64,000 bases of DNA from an uncultured Flavobacteriales bacterium (lineage in GTDB: Bacteria > Bacteroidota > Bacteroidia > Flavobacteriales_D > Sanyastnellaceae), in contig CALJKR010000075.1 of assembly GCA_937974555.1 (NCBI GenBank), positions 57,303-121,302 on the forward strand. The letters run 5' to 3'. Positions 26,817-35,317 of the stretch are shown one piece after another (positions within the stretch are counted from its first letter, which is position 1; each line of letters starts with the position of its first letter). Position numbers and translations under genes: made by a program. The notes under the pieces are model-generated. The model was given only the letters and a program-made list of their open reading frames with translations, was not told the origin of the DNA and searched no databases.

Positions 26817-27605
26817 ATGATGAAAAGAATATTAGAAACAACATCGGCGACTTATCAAGTAATCTTGATTTCAAGTTTGATTTGGGTCGTCATTCTTCTT
26901 GCTCAAATGTTGGGTGATGCGATGGACGTTACCTCTTTTGTCTTGGAATATCTTGCACTGCCTGCGGACTTAAAGGATTTTACTCTTCGTCCATGGACCC
27001 TTCTGACTCATTCTTTTATTCACGTTCATGCGGGGCACTTGCTGGTTAATTTATTGGGGCTTTATGCATTTGGAGTATTGTTTGAATCTCAAGTTGGACG
27101 AAGGAAGTGGTGGATTGTCTATTTTTTGGGGTCGATAATGGGAGCGGTTTTTTATTGGCTTTCGATACAATGGTATCCTTTTGTTAATCACTTTTTATTG
27201 GGAAATTCTGCCAGCACCATGTGCATTGTAGGAGCGATGGTGGCTTTGGATCGAAAAAGGAAAATCAGTTTGTGGGGTGTAGTGATTTTGGAGGTGATGT
27301 GGTTGGCCATTTTGTTTGTGTTGATTGATTTGATTGGAGTCAGGCAAGGTTGGAACATTGGTGGACATTTTGCACATTGGGGAGGATTACTGGCCGGATA
27401 CTTGGTGATGAAATGGTGGACCCTTGATCATGGTATTTCGCCTGAAACCCAACACCGCAGACCCAAGACGGATGAACAGTTTAATACAGAACGCGCGCAG
27501 AAGGAGGAAAAATTGAACGCAATTTTGGATAAAATTGGTCGTTCAGGATTTGATAGTTTATCGGCGAGCGAGAAGAAATTTTTGGAGGAACAATCCCAGC
27601 AATGA
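26817..27605 (+). CDS. Divergent rhomboid-family protein with C-terminal DUF6576-like tail
   Basis: 262 aa from ATG 26817; a second ATG at 26820 and an in-frame GTG at 26799 are alternatives. Rhomboid-type helices carry HSFIHVHAGHLLVNLLGLYAFG and the histidine in GGHFAHWGGLLAGY. The serine loop reads GNSASTMC instead of GASGxxxG, so the GxS serine may be kept but the oxyanion surroundings differ. After the last helix comes a charged cytoplasmic tail ending EEKLNAILDKIGRSGFDSL, characteristic of Bacteroidota rhomboids. Either an active protease with altered specificity or a pseudoprotease is possible. It overlaps the EEP gene by 4 nt. Confidence 0.85.
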   Translation: MMKRILETTSATYQVILISSLIWVVILLAQMLGDAMDVTSFVLEYLALPADLKDFTLRPWTLLTHSFIHVHAGHLLVNLLGLYAFGVLFESQVGRRKWWIVYFLGSIMGAVFYWLSIQWYPFVNHFLLGNSASTMCIVGAMVALDRKRKISLWGVVILEVMWLAILFVLIDLIGVRQGWNIGGHFAHWGGLLAGYLVMKWWTLDHGISPETQHRRPKTDEQFNTERAQKEEKLNAILDKIGRSGFDSLSASEKKFLEEQSQQ

Positions 27606-28702
27606 GTCGGTTGATGCACATACCCAAATGGTTGGCCTGGACATTCAGTCTGGTCTGGATGGGCTGTTTGGTCATGGCTTACTTTGCTTATTGGGTTCCT
27701 GTTCATCTCTCCTCGGTGCTTCCGTTTGTTGGATTGGCTTTCCCTTTTTTGTATGTGGGCGGTTCTATATTGTTTTTGTTTTGGCTTTTCTTCTCTTGGA
27801 AGAAGTCCTGGTGGATATTGGCTTTGTTGATTTTGGGATATCCATTTGTTGGTGCTTATGTTCAATGGGGAAGTGCCCAGGATGAAATTTCAGAACAAGG
27901 CGATATCAAAATGATGAGTTGGAATGTCAATCTGATGGGATTGAATAGAGGAAATAAACAGGTGAAGTTGAAGCCCATTGCCATTCGAGATTCGATTCTT
28001 CAAGTTTTAGAGACAGCAGATCCCGACATTGTGGCTTTTCAGGAATTTTTTCAAAGTGAGCAATACGATCACATCGGGATGATCAAATCCAAATTGAAAC
28101 TGCCTTATCACCACATCAAATTTTCCACGGCCCGGAGCGGAGGGAGAAAAAGTGGTGTTGCCCTATTCTCGCGCTTTCCAATTATTAAAAGTGGTTATGT
28201 GCCTTTTACCGGGGATACCCACAATTTTTGTATTTACGCAGACATCGTCAAAGGACAAGACACCATCCGTGTGTATAACACCCATTTGCAGAGCATACGA
28301 TTTAAGTCACAAGATTACGCAACCATCGTCGAAGAGCAAGAGGAGGTTGATGGCTATTGGCGCATATTGCGATTGATGCGAAAGGCATTTATCCGAAGAG
28401 AAGGACAGGCGCATACCGTCAAGTTGCATGCTGACCAAAGTCCTTATCCTTATTGGATAATGGGCGATTTTAATGATCCCCCGCAATCCTACACTTACCA
28501 TCAAATGATGAAGGGCATGGTGGATTCTTACCGCGAAGCGGGCCATGGATTTTCACCTACTTATGCAGGTAAGTTCCCCAATTTCCGTATCGATTATATA
28601 TTGGGTCCAGGTAATGCTTGGAAGACCGATGCCTATCAATTGGTGCCGGTAGAATTGGTGGATCATCGCCCGGTGGTTTCTATATTTTCAAGAATCAAAT
28701 AA
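27602..28702 (+). CDS. Endonuclease/exonuclease/phosphatase (EEP) family membrane protein
   Basis: 366 aa. Three membrane segments lie in the first ~90 residues, then an EEP fold: MMSWNVNLMG at about 102, DPDIVAFQEF, RVYNTHLQSIRF, the catalytic IMGDFNDPP near 287, and the terminal LVDHRPVVSIF. Mg-dependent hydrolysis of phosphodiesters or phospholipid head groups fits the fold. The membrane-anchored form is widespread in Bacteroidota, with unknown substrate. It is last in the operon that starts at the Lys9-like gene and overlaps the second rhomboid gene by 4 nt. Confidence 0.85.
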   Translation: MSRLMHIPKWLAWTFSLVWMGCLVMAYFAYWVPVHLSSVLPFVGLAFPFLYVGGSILFLFWLFFSWKKSWWILALLILGYPFVGAYVQWGSAQDEISEQGDIKMMSWNVNLMGLNRGNKQVKLKPIAIRDSILQVLETADPDIVAFQEFFQSEQYDHIGMIKSKLKLPYHHIKFSTARSGGRKSGVALFSRFPIIKSGYVPFTGDTHNFCIYADIVKGQDTIRVYNTHLQSIRFKSQDYATIVEEQEEVDGYWRILRLMRKAFIRREGQAHTVKLHADQSPYPYWIMGDFNDPPQSYTYHQMMKGMVDSYREAGHGFSPTYAGKFPNFRIDYILGPGNAWKTDAYQLVPVELVDHRPVVSIFSRIK

Positions 28703-28717
28703 ATTTTTTTGAAAAAA

Positions 28718-28748
28718 TTTGCGAGGAAACAAATTGGATGTATATTTG
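28718..28748 (+). promoter_or_regulatory. Bacteroidota-type promoter of tRNA-Val
   Basis: TTTG at 28718-28721, a 19-nt spacer, then TATATTTG (28741-28748), a full match to the TTTG/TAnnTTTG consensus. The tRNA begins 20 nt downstream. It is the best -33/-7 pair I saw in the window. Confidence 0.8.
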
Positions 28749-28767
28749 CACCCCGATCAAACGGAAT

Positions 28768-28842
28768 GGGAGTTTAGCTCAGCTGGTTCAGAGCACCTGC
28801 CTTACAAGCAGGGGGTCACTGGTTCGAACCCAGTAACTCCCA
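28768..28842 (+). tRNA. tRNA-Val (anticodon TAC)
   Basis: 75 nt cloverleaf. The acceptor GGGAGTT pairs with AACTCCC, the discriminator is A, and the D-arm is GCTCAGCTGGTTCAGAGC. The anticodon stem is CCTGC/GCAGG with loop CTTACAA, and the T-arm is CTGGTTCGAACCCAG. CCA is not encoded. It has its own promoter and terminator, and I saw no integrated element downstream. Confidence 0.97.
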
Positions 28843-28843
28843 C

Positions 28844-28873
28844 AAAGCCTTCAGAAATGAGGGCTTTTTTTTT
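28844..28873 (+). terminator. Rho-independent terminator after tRNA-Val
   Basis: Arms AAAGCCTTCA/TGAGGGCTTT (one wobble pair) around a GAAA tetraloop, followed by further Ts to 28873. Confidence 0.85.
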
Positions 28874-28960
28874 GCAGTGTTGGGTTTGGAGTTTTGGGGC
28901 GTTAACACAGAACCACCGCGTCTGCCTCTCTCCCTATACTGGGCGAATAATTATTTGCCA

Positions 28961-29302
28961 TTACTGATTCGCAGATCCCATCCGCCACTTCACGATCTCT
29001 TCCATCAATTTCAATGGCAAGGGCTGGTTGTGTGGAAATTGAATGGCTCCTTTGGAGGTTTTGTAGGATTTAAGCTGTTCTGCAAAATGTTCTATGGGTT
29101 TGGGTGTAGGATAAAATCCGAGGTGATTTTTGTAGCCCGCGAAGTATACCATGTTTTCAGTGCTTCGGAAGGCCGGCATCCCATAGGCCATGTGCTCCTC
29201 ACATCCTTTGCACGTCTTTTTCAGCAATTGATAGGTGATTTCCAATCGTTCTCGAATTTCGACTGGGAACTGCGCAAAATATTTTTCGAATTCAGGTGAC
29301 AT
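28961..29302 (-). CDS. DUF1801 domain protein (YdhG/iron-chaperone-like)
   Basis: 113 aa. The family pattern is clear: FPVEIRERLEITYQLLKKTCKG, HMAYGMPAFRST near residue 42, YFAGYKNHLGFYP near 55, and SKGAIQFPHNQPLP near 87. These small soluble proteins share the frataxin-like YdhG fold. B. subtilis YdhG has been proposed as an intracellular iron chaperone, but that role is not general. The start is 1 nt after the stop of the neighbouring membrane protein gene on the same strand, suggesting co-transcription with hutI. Confidence 0.85.
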   Translation of the reverse strand: MSPEFEKYFAQFPVEIRERLEITYQLLKKTCKGCEEHMAYGMPAFRSTENMVYFAGYKNHLGFYPTPKPIEHFAEQLKSYKTSKGAIQFPHNQPLPLKLMEEIVKWRMGSANQ

Positions 29303-29303
29303 T

Positions 29304-29744
29304 TTAATGGCTTGGCTTTGAATTTTCTTTTATTTTTTTTCCCAAGCGATGCCCCAAATAGGCCATGGGGATGTAGGCGCCAATCAAATCCAAAGTATCA
29401 AACCACAAGGGAGAGGGCAACATCATAACCATCATGATACCACCGATTAAAAAAGCAAACCCCGGAATCATGGCCAATTTAAAGTGATTGCTGCGCGCCA
29501 ATATCGTTATGATGAAAGCCGCGACCATTGTGCCGAAGGCATGCGCGAGATAGGGAAATAAAAAATGCTGGGGTTGCATCAGTTGCATCCCTGCCTTTAA
29601 TCCTGCTTCGGTTGTCATGTCAACGCCCGAGGGAGGTGCTATTACTTTGGGTCCGGTTTCGATTAAAAACATATTGACCCAACCACCGATATAGATCGCG
29701 ATCAAAACAACCAAGAGGTTGATGAGGATATTTTTAGTTTTCAT
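29304..29744 (-). CDS. Hypothetical four-helix membrane protein
   Basis: 146 aa from ATG 29744 (MKTKNILINLLVVL). The open frame extends to 29789 but would overlap hutI deeply. Helices lie at about residues 5-27, 60-83 (HFLFPYLAHAFGTMVAAFIITI), 90-108 (LAMIPGFAFLIGGIMMVMM) and 115-132. The C-terminus is basic and cytoplasmic. No family is assigned; similar proteins occur across Bacteroidota. The hutI stop lies inside its first codons (11-nt overlap), so translation is probably coupled. Confidence 0.7.
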   Translation of the reverse strand: MKTKNILINLLVVLIAIYIGGWVNMFLIETGPKVIAPPSGVDMTTEAGLKAGMQLMQPQHFLFPYLAHAFGTMVAAFIITILARSNHFKLAMIPGFAFLIGGIMMVMMLPSPLWFDTLDLIGAYIPMAYLGHRLGKKIKENSKPSH

Positions 29745-30981
29745 ATTTCTTTCCGTTGATATAAACTTCTTTGATTCTGCTTTCCCCAAAATAATAGAAT
29801 AATTCAGAGAAGTAGTCCAGTTTTTCTGTCAAAATGAAATTGGCTTTTTTGCCAATGGTGATACTGCCTACGGTGTCATCCAGTTGCATGGCTGCTGCGC
29901 CGTTTTGGGTAGAAGCAATGAGCACTTCTTCTGGTGTCATTTGCATTTGAATGCAGGCGAGGCTGTTGACCAAATTCATGTTGCCGTTGGGGGAGGAACC
30001 GGGATTAAAATCTGTGGCCAGCGCCACAGGAATATTACGATCCATCAATGTTCGGGTAGGGGTATATGGAATTTTGGTAAACAAAGAACAAGCCGGTAGA
30101 CCGGTAATGATGATGGGGTGTTTTTCTAAATCCGCCAGATCTTGTTCGCTCAAAACCTCTGCATGGTCGATGCTTAGTGCTTGTCCATCGATGGCGGCTT
30201 GCACTCCACCGATACTATAAAATTGGTTGGAGTGAATCTTGGCTGGTTTGTTGTGTTTTTGAGCAATTTCCAAAATCAGGTTCAAGTGATTTACCTGGAA
30301 GTAGTCTCGCTCACAGAAGATATCCATGAAGTCAAATCCAACTTCCAAAGCAGCTGGTAGGAGTTCAGCTATGAGATACTTCATGTATCCGTCGATATTG
30401 TCTTTGTATGATGCGGGTAGGGCATGGCCCATCAGCAATGTGGCACGAATAGGAATGGGACTTTGGTCTTTGATTTTTTGGATCACCCGAAGCATTTTCA
30501 GTTCATTTTCGACATCCAGACCATAGCCCGTTTTAATCTCCAACGCACCAGTACCGTTCTTAATCATGCGGTCAATGCGCCCAAGCGCATCGCGAAGCAA
30601 AACCTCCTCTGACATTTTAGCCATTGCCGCTGCGGAGTTCAGGATGCCGCCACCTCGAGCAGCCACTTCTTCATAACTCATGCCCCTAATTTTATCCTCA
30701 AATTCCAAAGCGCGGGATTGAGCAAATACGGTATGCGTGTGTGAATCGCACCAAGAAGGAAGAAGAAATCCATCTTCCGCATCCTGAATGGTTAAGTTGC
30801 TCCAATCGCTGATCCCAGGCCAATGGGCCATTTCACCATAATCAACGATGATCCCATCTTCCACGGCAATCCATGCGTTCTCAATAAAGGGCAGAGAAGA
30901 CATGGCTTTACCGGGGATTGTTCCTGGATTATTTTCGTAAGTAGCCAATAGGCCTTTGATGTTTTTGATCAGTAAACGCAT
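29734..30981 (-). CDS. hutI: Imidazolonepropionase HutI
   Basis: 415 aa from ATG 30981 (MRLLIKNIKGLLATYENN), chosen over 31002 because it matches the family start. It is an amidohydrolase with metal ligands in CDSHTHTVFAQ at about residues 74-84, HSNQFYSIGG near 247, SIDHAEVLS and ATDFNPGSSPNGN near 321. It hydrolyses 4-imidazolone-5-propionate to N-formimino-glutamate in histidine degradation. The other hut genes (hutH, hutU, hutG) are not in this window, so the pathway must be split, or the enzyme used alone. Confidence 0.95.
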   Translation of the reverse strand: MRLLIKNIKGLLATYENNPGTIPGKAMSSLPFIENAWIAVEDGIIVDYGEMAHWPGISDWSNLTIQDAEDGFLLPSWCDSHTHTVFAQSRALEFEDKIRGMSYEEVAARGGGILNSAAAMAKMSEEVLLRDALGRIDRMIKNGTGALEIKTGYGLDVENELKMLRVIQKIKDQSPIPIRATLLMGHALPASYKDNIDGYMKYLIAELLPAALEVGFDFMDIFCERDYFQVNHLNLILEIAQKHNKPAKIHSNQFYSIGGVQAAIDGQALSIDHAEVLSEQDLADLEKHPIIITGLPACSLFTKIPYTPTRTLMDRNIPVALATDFNPGSSPNGNMNLVNSLACIQMQMTPEEVLIASTQNGAAAMQLDDTVGSITIGKKANFILTEKLDYFSELFYYFGESRIKEVYINGKKYEN

Positions 30982-31037
30982 GATGCCTGCAAGATGCACC
31001 AAAAATACGGGTGTTGCAAAGCTCTTTATTTGTTTTG

Positions 31038-31045
31038 TACCTTGG
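31038..31045 (+). promoter_or_regulatory. -7-like box TACCTTGG 4 nt before ATG
   Basis: It differs from TAnnTTTG at one T and ends 4 nt before ATG 31050. TTG at 31014-31016 gives a 21-nt spacing as a possible -33 element. Confidence 0.35.
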
Positions 31046-31049
31046 TGCC

Positions 31050-31733
31050 ATGCATTATTTCTTTGCGAATTCTTTGGATGCCTCCGGACATTTTCAGTTG
31101 TCTGATGATGAGTGGAAACACATCAAGGCGCTGCGAATCAGAGACGGAGAGACTTTGATGTTGGTCGATGGTAAAGGTGGCATGATGCAGGGAGTTTTTC
31201 ATTTGGAAAACAAGACCCCGTCTATTTCCATGACCGAATGCTCACAGGCAGCGCCTTATGATCGGGGCGTCCATTTGTATATCCCCATGACCCAGCATGC
31301 GGATCGAATAGAGTGGATGTTGGAAAAGTGTACGGAAATGGGATTGTTGTCTTTGAATATCATCACCACAGAATATTCTGAATCTGGAAAATATAGTTTG
31401 GATCGATTGCAACGTGTGGCTTTGGCAGCGATGAAACAAAGTCAGCGTGCTTTTTTACCACAAGTGAAAGTGTGGGAGAACTGGACAGAGTTGACGGATC
31501 ATTTAAAAAATCAGTCCGTATTTGTTGCTCATTGCTACAATCTGCCCAAAGTACATTGGGGGAGTGTAGCATCCCAAGTGGCGCACGTGCTGATTGGTCC
31601 GGAGGGAGATTTTTCTTTGCGGGAAGTGGAGGAATTGGTGAATGTCGGAGCACAAGCAATATCACTGGGTAATGCTCGACTTCGCGCAGAAACAGCAGGT
31701 ATGTTGGTTGTCGCACAAAATTATATGCGATGA
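31050..31733 (+). CDS. rsmE: 16S rRNA (uracil1498-N3)-methyltransferase RsmE
   Basis: 227 aa from ATG 31050 (MHYFFANSLD); a longer ATG frame from 31011 is not needed. The N-terminal PUA-like domain has HIKALRIRDGETLMLVDGKG. The C-terminal SPOUT knot has VLIGPEGDFSLREVE at about 179 and ISLGNARLRAETAGMLV at about 205. It methylates U1498 near the ribosomal P-site. The downstream small membrane protein gene overlaps its stop by 4 nt. Confidence 0.93.
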   Translation: MHYFFANSLDASGHFQLSDDEWKHIKALRIRDGETLMLVDGKGGMMQGVFHLENKTPSISMTECSQAAPYDRGVHLYIPMTQHADRIEWMLEKCTEMGLLSLNIITTEYSESGKYSLDRLQRVALAAMKQSQRAFLPQVKVWENWTELTDHLKNQSVFVAHCYNLPKVHWGSVASQVAHVLIGPEGDFSLREVEELVNVGAQAISLGNARLRAETAGMLVVAQNYMR

Positions 31734-32083
31734 AAAAAGGAATAGTATTGAGCATTGTGTTCTTCTTGGTGCTGATCTTGGTTGCGGTTTTTACGAAACC
31801 CACGCGCGCAACTTTTTTAGAAGAAGCCAATCACAGAGTCATGGCTGCGGCTGAGAAAATTAGCCAGGATCCTGTGATGGTGGATGTAGTGAAGATGCAG
31901 CAGGAGTATCTCAGCTTGGCTTTGGAGAAGACCATCCATTCTTCGGATTATTTTTTCTTTAGCACGCACCAATTTGAATTGGGTGATGGTGAATATCGTT
32001 ACCTGGGTGTATTTGGCTTTTTTATTCCTTTACAAAAAGAAAATCCATTGGATCAATTTTATCAAGATCATGAAAAGAATTAG
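31730..32083 (+). CDS. Small anchored hypothetical protein (possible DUF4359)
   Basis: 117 aa. One N-terminal membrane segment (about residues 5-22) precedes a polar periplasmic part. TKPTRATFLEEANHRV, SDYFFFSTHQFEL and the closing YLGVFGFFIPL resemble the DUF4359 pattern, but I assign it only tentatively. It overlaps rsmE (ATGA, 4 nt) and the hexosaminidase gene (14 nt), so it belongs to a run from rsmE to the lipid kinase. Confidence 0.65.
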   Translation: MKKGIVLSIVFFLVLILVAVFTKPTRATFLEEANHRVMAAAEKISQDPVMVDVVKMQQEYLSLALEKTIHSSDYFFFSTHQFELGDGEYRYLGVFGFFIPLQKENPLDQFYQDHEKN

Positions 32084-34373
32084 TGCAAAAGCAACCTATC
32101 GATTGTGGGCCTTTTTTGGCCTTTTTATTCTTCAAGTAGCCCCTTTGTTGGCGCAATTGCGTCCGCAAATCATTCCTTGCCCTACAAAAAGTACAGTGCC
32201 GATCAAAGACGTGTTTGAATGGGGAGTCGATGACGTTCACATCGAAGCAGAGTCGGTTTATTTGACCCAAGCGCATTTGTTGTCGGATCAAATTGCATTG
32301 CATCGATTTTATATCCCCAAGGTGCAAGAATTGAAAGGAAAGCCCACTGCGAAGCGCATTGTACTCAAGCATCTGAATACAAGAGGTCGTCACATTCAAG
32401 GCAGTTATTCTTTGCACATTGACAAAAATAATATTTGGATAGAAGCCCAAGATTTGGAAGGCATGGTTCATGGGGTATATAGCTTGATTCAAATGGTGCC
32501 GGTCGCGACCAGCGGGCGATTGGTGAAACCGTTTTCTTTGGCGGCTTGGGTGATTGAAGACGCTCCTCAATTCCCCCATCGGGGATTGCTTTTGGATTGT
32601 GGAAGACATTTTATGAGTGTCGGAAAAATCAAAGAGACTTTGGATGTGATGGCCATGTATAAGCTCAATGTTTTGCATTGGCATTTAACGGAAGATCAAG
32701 GTTGGCGAATCGAGATAAAAAAATATCCCAAGTTGACTGAGATCGGTGGCTATCGCATGGTGAATGGGGTGAAATATGGCGGTTATTATACCCAAGAGCA
32801 AATCAAAGACATTGTGGGGTATGCTGCCCGATTGGGGATATCGGTTATTCCAGAAATCGAATTGCCGGGACACAGTGTAGCGGCCATAGCGGCCTATCCT
32901 CACTTAAGCTGCACCGGCAAGCCGATTCCGGTGGAGAACGAATGGGGCGTTTTTAAAGATATTTATTGCGCGGGCAATGACCAAACCTTGCAATTTTTGA
33001 AAGATGTGATGGATGAAATGATCACTTTATTCCCCTCTCAATACATCCATATCGGTGGAGATGAAGCACCCAAAGTGCGTTGGGAGCATTGTGATAAATG
33101 TCAAAAGCGTATTCAAGATCAGCATTTGAAAAACGAAGCAGAATTGCAAACTTGGTTGATTGAAGAAATAGCCAAGTATCTCAAGGCAAGAGGCAAAGAC
33201 ATTATCGGCTGGGATGAAATTTTAGAGGGTGGTATACCGGGTGACGCATTGATTCAATCTTGGCGAGGGATGCAAGGCGGCTTTGATGCTGCAATGGCGG
33301 GTCACGGCGTGGTGATGTCCCCCACGAGCCATTGTTATTTGGACTATGGGTTGGATGGAATTGATACCAAAAAAGTATATGAGTTTGATCCAATACCAGC
33401 GGAATTGCCGGTGGATAAACATGGATTTATTTTGGGTGCAGAATGCAACATGTGGACTGAGCGAGCTCCGGAGGAAATTGTTACTTCTAAAATTTTCCCT
33501 CGATTGATTGCACTTGCTGAGGTATTGTGGACTTATCCTGAAATGCGAGATTACAAAGAATTTGAAGGAAGGTTGAAACGTCAATATCCATTGTTGGATC
33601 GTCGCAATATTCATTACGGATTTGAATCGACTCCTGTTCAGTTTAGAACAGAAATTGTTGACCACCAATTGCAGGTAGAAGTGGTGCCACAGAGCGACCA
33701 AATTCAATTGAGTTATTACTTGCAATACATCGGGGACGAGTCTGTTGAAGAGAATATCACACCATTGGCCATCAAAGGTCCGGTCGCCATTCATGGTATG
33801 AAAAGAATGGTGGTTCAGATGCAGCAAAAGGGTGCCAATGAAGTGAAAGAGGAATCCAAACTTTATGCAACGCATTTGGCGTTGGGCCGACCCTTGAAGT
33901 TGAATTACAAACCCAGCAATGCATATTTGGGCGGTGGAGATATGGGTTTGGTGAATGGCACACTTGGCAGTTCAAACTTTAGGGATGGACATTGGCAGGC
34001 GGTTCAAGGCACTGATATGGAAATGATTGTCGATTTAGAATCGATAAAAACTTTTTCAGTGTTGTCTACTCGTTGGTTTCATTACGCGAATGCATGGATA
34101 TTTAGGCCTGAATCTGTAGAGTATTTTGTATCTGTAGATGGTAACAATTGGGAGAAAGTGAAACAAGACGAATTGTCAAAGAAGACACCAGCCAATCAAT
34201 CAGGAGAATTTGTGGTATCCTCCCAGGCACGCGCTGAAGAAAGCAGTCCATACGGGTTTTATACTGGAAGATATATCAAGGTAAAAGCCCAATCTATTGG
34301 AAAATGTCCCGATTGGCATGATGCACCAGGGGAGCCCAGTTGGTTGTTTTGTGATGAATTGATTGTTCGATGA
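32070..34373 (+). CDS. Beta-N-acetylhexosaminidase (GH20)
   Basis: 767 aa from ATG 32070, with a signal peptide ending in LLAQ; longer upstream starts lack one. The N-terminal GH20b domain is at about residues 30-165. The catalytic TIM barrel has RGLLLDCGRHFMSVGKIK, HWHLTEDQGWRIEIKKYPKL, IPEIELPGHSVAAIAAYP and the catalytic Asp-Glu pair in HIGGDEAPKVRW. The C-terminal ~200 residues look like a discoidin-type (F5/8C) carbohydrate-binding domain. It removes terminal GlcNAc or GalNAc from glycans or chitin fragments in the periplasm or at the surface. No T9SS sorting domain is present. Confidence 0.93.
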   Translation: MKRISAKATYRLWAFFGLFILQVAPLLAQLRPQIIPCPTKSTVPIKDVFEWGVDDVHIEAESVYLTQAHLLSDQIALHRFYIPKVQELKGKPTAKRIVLKHLNTRGRHIQGSYSLHIDKNNIWIEAQDLEGMVHGVYSLIQMVPVATSGRLVKPFSLAAWVIEDAPQFPHRGLLLDCGRHFMSVGKIKETLDVMAMYKLNVLHWHLTEDQGWRIEIKKYPKLTEIGGYRMVNGVKYGGYYTQEQIKDIVGYAARLGISVIPEIELPGHSVAAIAAYPHLSCTGKPIPVENEWGVFKDIYCAGNDQTLQFLKDVMDEMITLFPSQYIHIGGDEAPKVRWEHCDKCQKRIQDQHLKNEAELQTWLIEEIAKYLKARGKDIIGWDEILEGGIPGDALIQSWRGMQGGFDAAMAGHGVVMSPTSHCYLDYGLDGIDTKKVYEFDPIPAELPVDKHGFILGAECNMWTERAPEEIVTSKIFPRLIALAEVLWTYPEMRDYKEFEGRLKRQYPLLDRRNIHYGFESTPVQFRTEIVDHQLQVEVVPQSDQIQLSYYLQYIGDESVEENITPLAIKGPVAIHGMKRMVVQMQQKGANEVKEESKLYATHLALGRPLKLNYKPSNAYLGGGDMGLVNGTLGSSNFRDGHWQAVQGTDMEMIVDLESIKTFSVLSTRWFHYANAWIFRPESVEYFVSVDGNNWEKVKQDELSKKTPANQSGEFVVSSQARAEESSPYGFYTGRYIKVKAQSIGKCPDWHDAPGEPSWLFCDELIVR

Positions 34374-35269
34374 AAACCATCGGGTGGGTTGTTCACGGCA
34401 GGTTGAAGAAGGATCGGCGGTGGGCCAAGCTCGATCGTATGATTCGAGTGGACGATACCTTCAATCACAAGGTCGTCTTCACGGAATATTCGGGTCATGC
34501 CACAGCATTGACCCAAATGCACATCCATGCAAAATGCGATTATATCGTTGGTGTGGGTGGTGATGGCACATTGAATGAATGCGCCAACGGAATTGTACAG
34601 CAAGGTGCATCCATTCCATTGGGTGTAATTGCAATGGGAACGGGCAATGATTTTGTAAAAAGTCTGGGAATAAAGGGGAATTGGGAAGAGTTGCAGCAAG
34701 CAATGGTCAAGGGTGAAAGTGCGGAGGTGGATATCATCCGCATACAATTCATGAACCGCAGTGGACAGTCGGAAGAGCGGTATTGCTTGAACGTATTGGA
34801 TATTGGCATTGGAGGAGAAGTGGTTCAGCGGATGGCAAAATCCAAACGGCGTTTGGGCCCATTTTTAACTTATCAAAAGGCAATTATCAGCACCTTGATT
34901 CAGTTGAAACGCCCCATTGTTCAATGGCAAATGGGCAATCAAAAATTTCATGAAAAGACCCTCATGTTGGCCATAGCCAACGCCAAGTGGTTTGGAAGTG
35001 GATTGGGAATCGCGCCAGGCGCCGATGTCCGTGATGGTCAAATGGAGATTATTCACTTGGGTGATATCTCTATCCTCGATTATTTTAAGCAATTGCCGTA
35101 TTTGCGAAAGGGCCAATACCTGAAACATCCCGAAATACGCTATGACCAGGCAACCCACCTTCAAGTCATCACCCCTGAATTGCCTATTGATTGCGACGGA
35201 GAGTTTATTGGAACCACCCCCATGGACGTTCAAATCATACAAGGCAGATTGAAGATATTGGCTCCTTGA
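34370..35269 (+). CDS. Diacylglycerol/lipid kinase family protein (DagK/YegS-like)
   Basis: 299 aa. The ATP-binding motif VGGDGTLNECANGI is at about residues 61-74, followed by GVIAMGTGNDFVKSLG at about 85-100. The C-terminal lobe shows NAKWFGSGLGIAPGADVRDGQMEI and DCDGEFIGTTP, all family hallmarks. It phosphorylates diacylglycerol or a related lipid at the membrane, returning it to phospholipid synthesis. It overlaps the hexosaminidase gene by 4 nt (ATGA). The exact lipid substrate is not decided by sequence. Confidence 0.9.
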   Translation: MKTIGWVVHGRLKKDRRWAKLDRMIRVDDTFNHKVVFTEYSGHATALTQMHIHAKCDYIVGVGGDGTLNECANGIVQQGASIPLGVIAMGTGNDFVKSLGIKGNWEELQQAMVKGESAEVDIIRIQFMNRSGQSEERYCLNVLDIGIGGEVVQRMAKSKRRLGPFLTYQKAIISTLIQLKRPIVQWQMGNQKFHEKTLMLAIANAKWFGSGLGIAPGADVRDGQMEIIHLGDISILDYFKQLPYLRKGQYLKHPEIRYDQATHLQVITPELPIDCDGEFIGTTPMDVQIIQGRLKILAP

Positions 35270-35299
35270 ATGTTAGAGCCTTTTTAAGTTATATATTTG
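35266..35299 (+). promoter_or_regulatory. Probable metK promoter
   Basis: TATATTTG at 35292-35299 matches TAnnTTTG. TTG at 35266-35268 lies 23 nt upstream as a weak -33 element. The leader would be about 14 nt, too short for a SAM riboswitch. Confidence 0.6.
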
Positions 35300-35317
35300 T
35301 GCAACTAAAAAAATAAT

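Noticed and set aside
28768..28960. tRNA-Val as integration site of a mobile element
   Set aside because: It has an intact tRNA with its own terminator. No integrase and no repeated tRNA 3' end were seen downstream.
29734..30981. Histidine-utilisation operon
   Set aside because: Only hutI is present; neighbours are a membrane protein, a DUF1801 protein and rsmE.
35270..35317. Possible SAM riboswitch before metK
   Set aside because: Only 48 nt separate the lipid kinase and metK, and the promoter-like box leaves a leader of about 14 nt, too small for any SAM aptamer.
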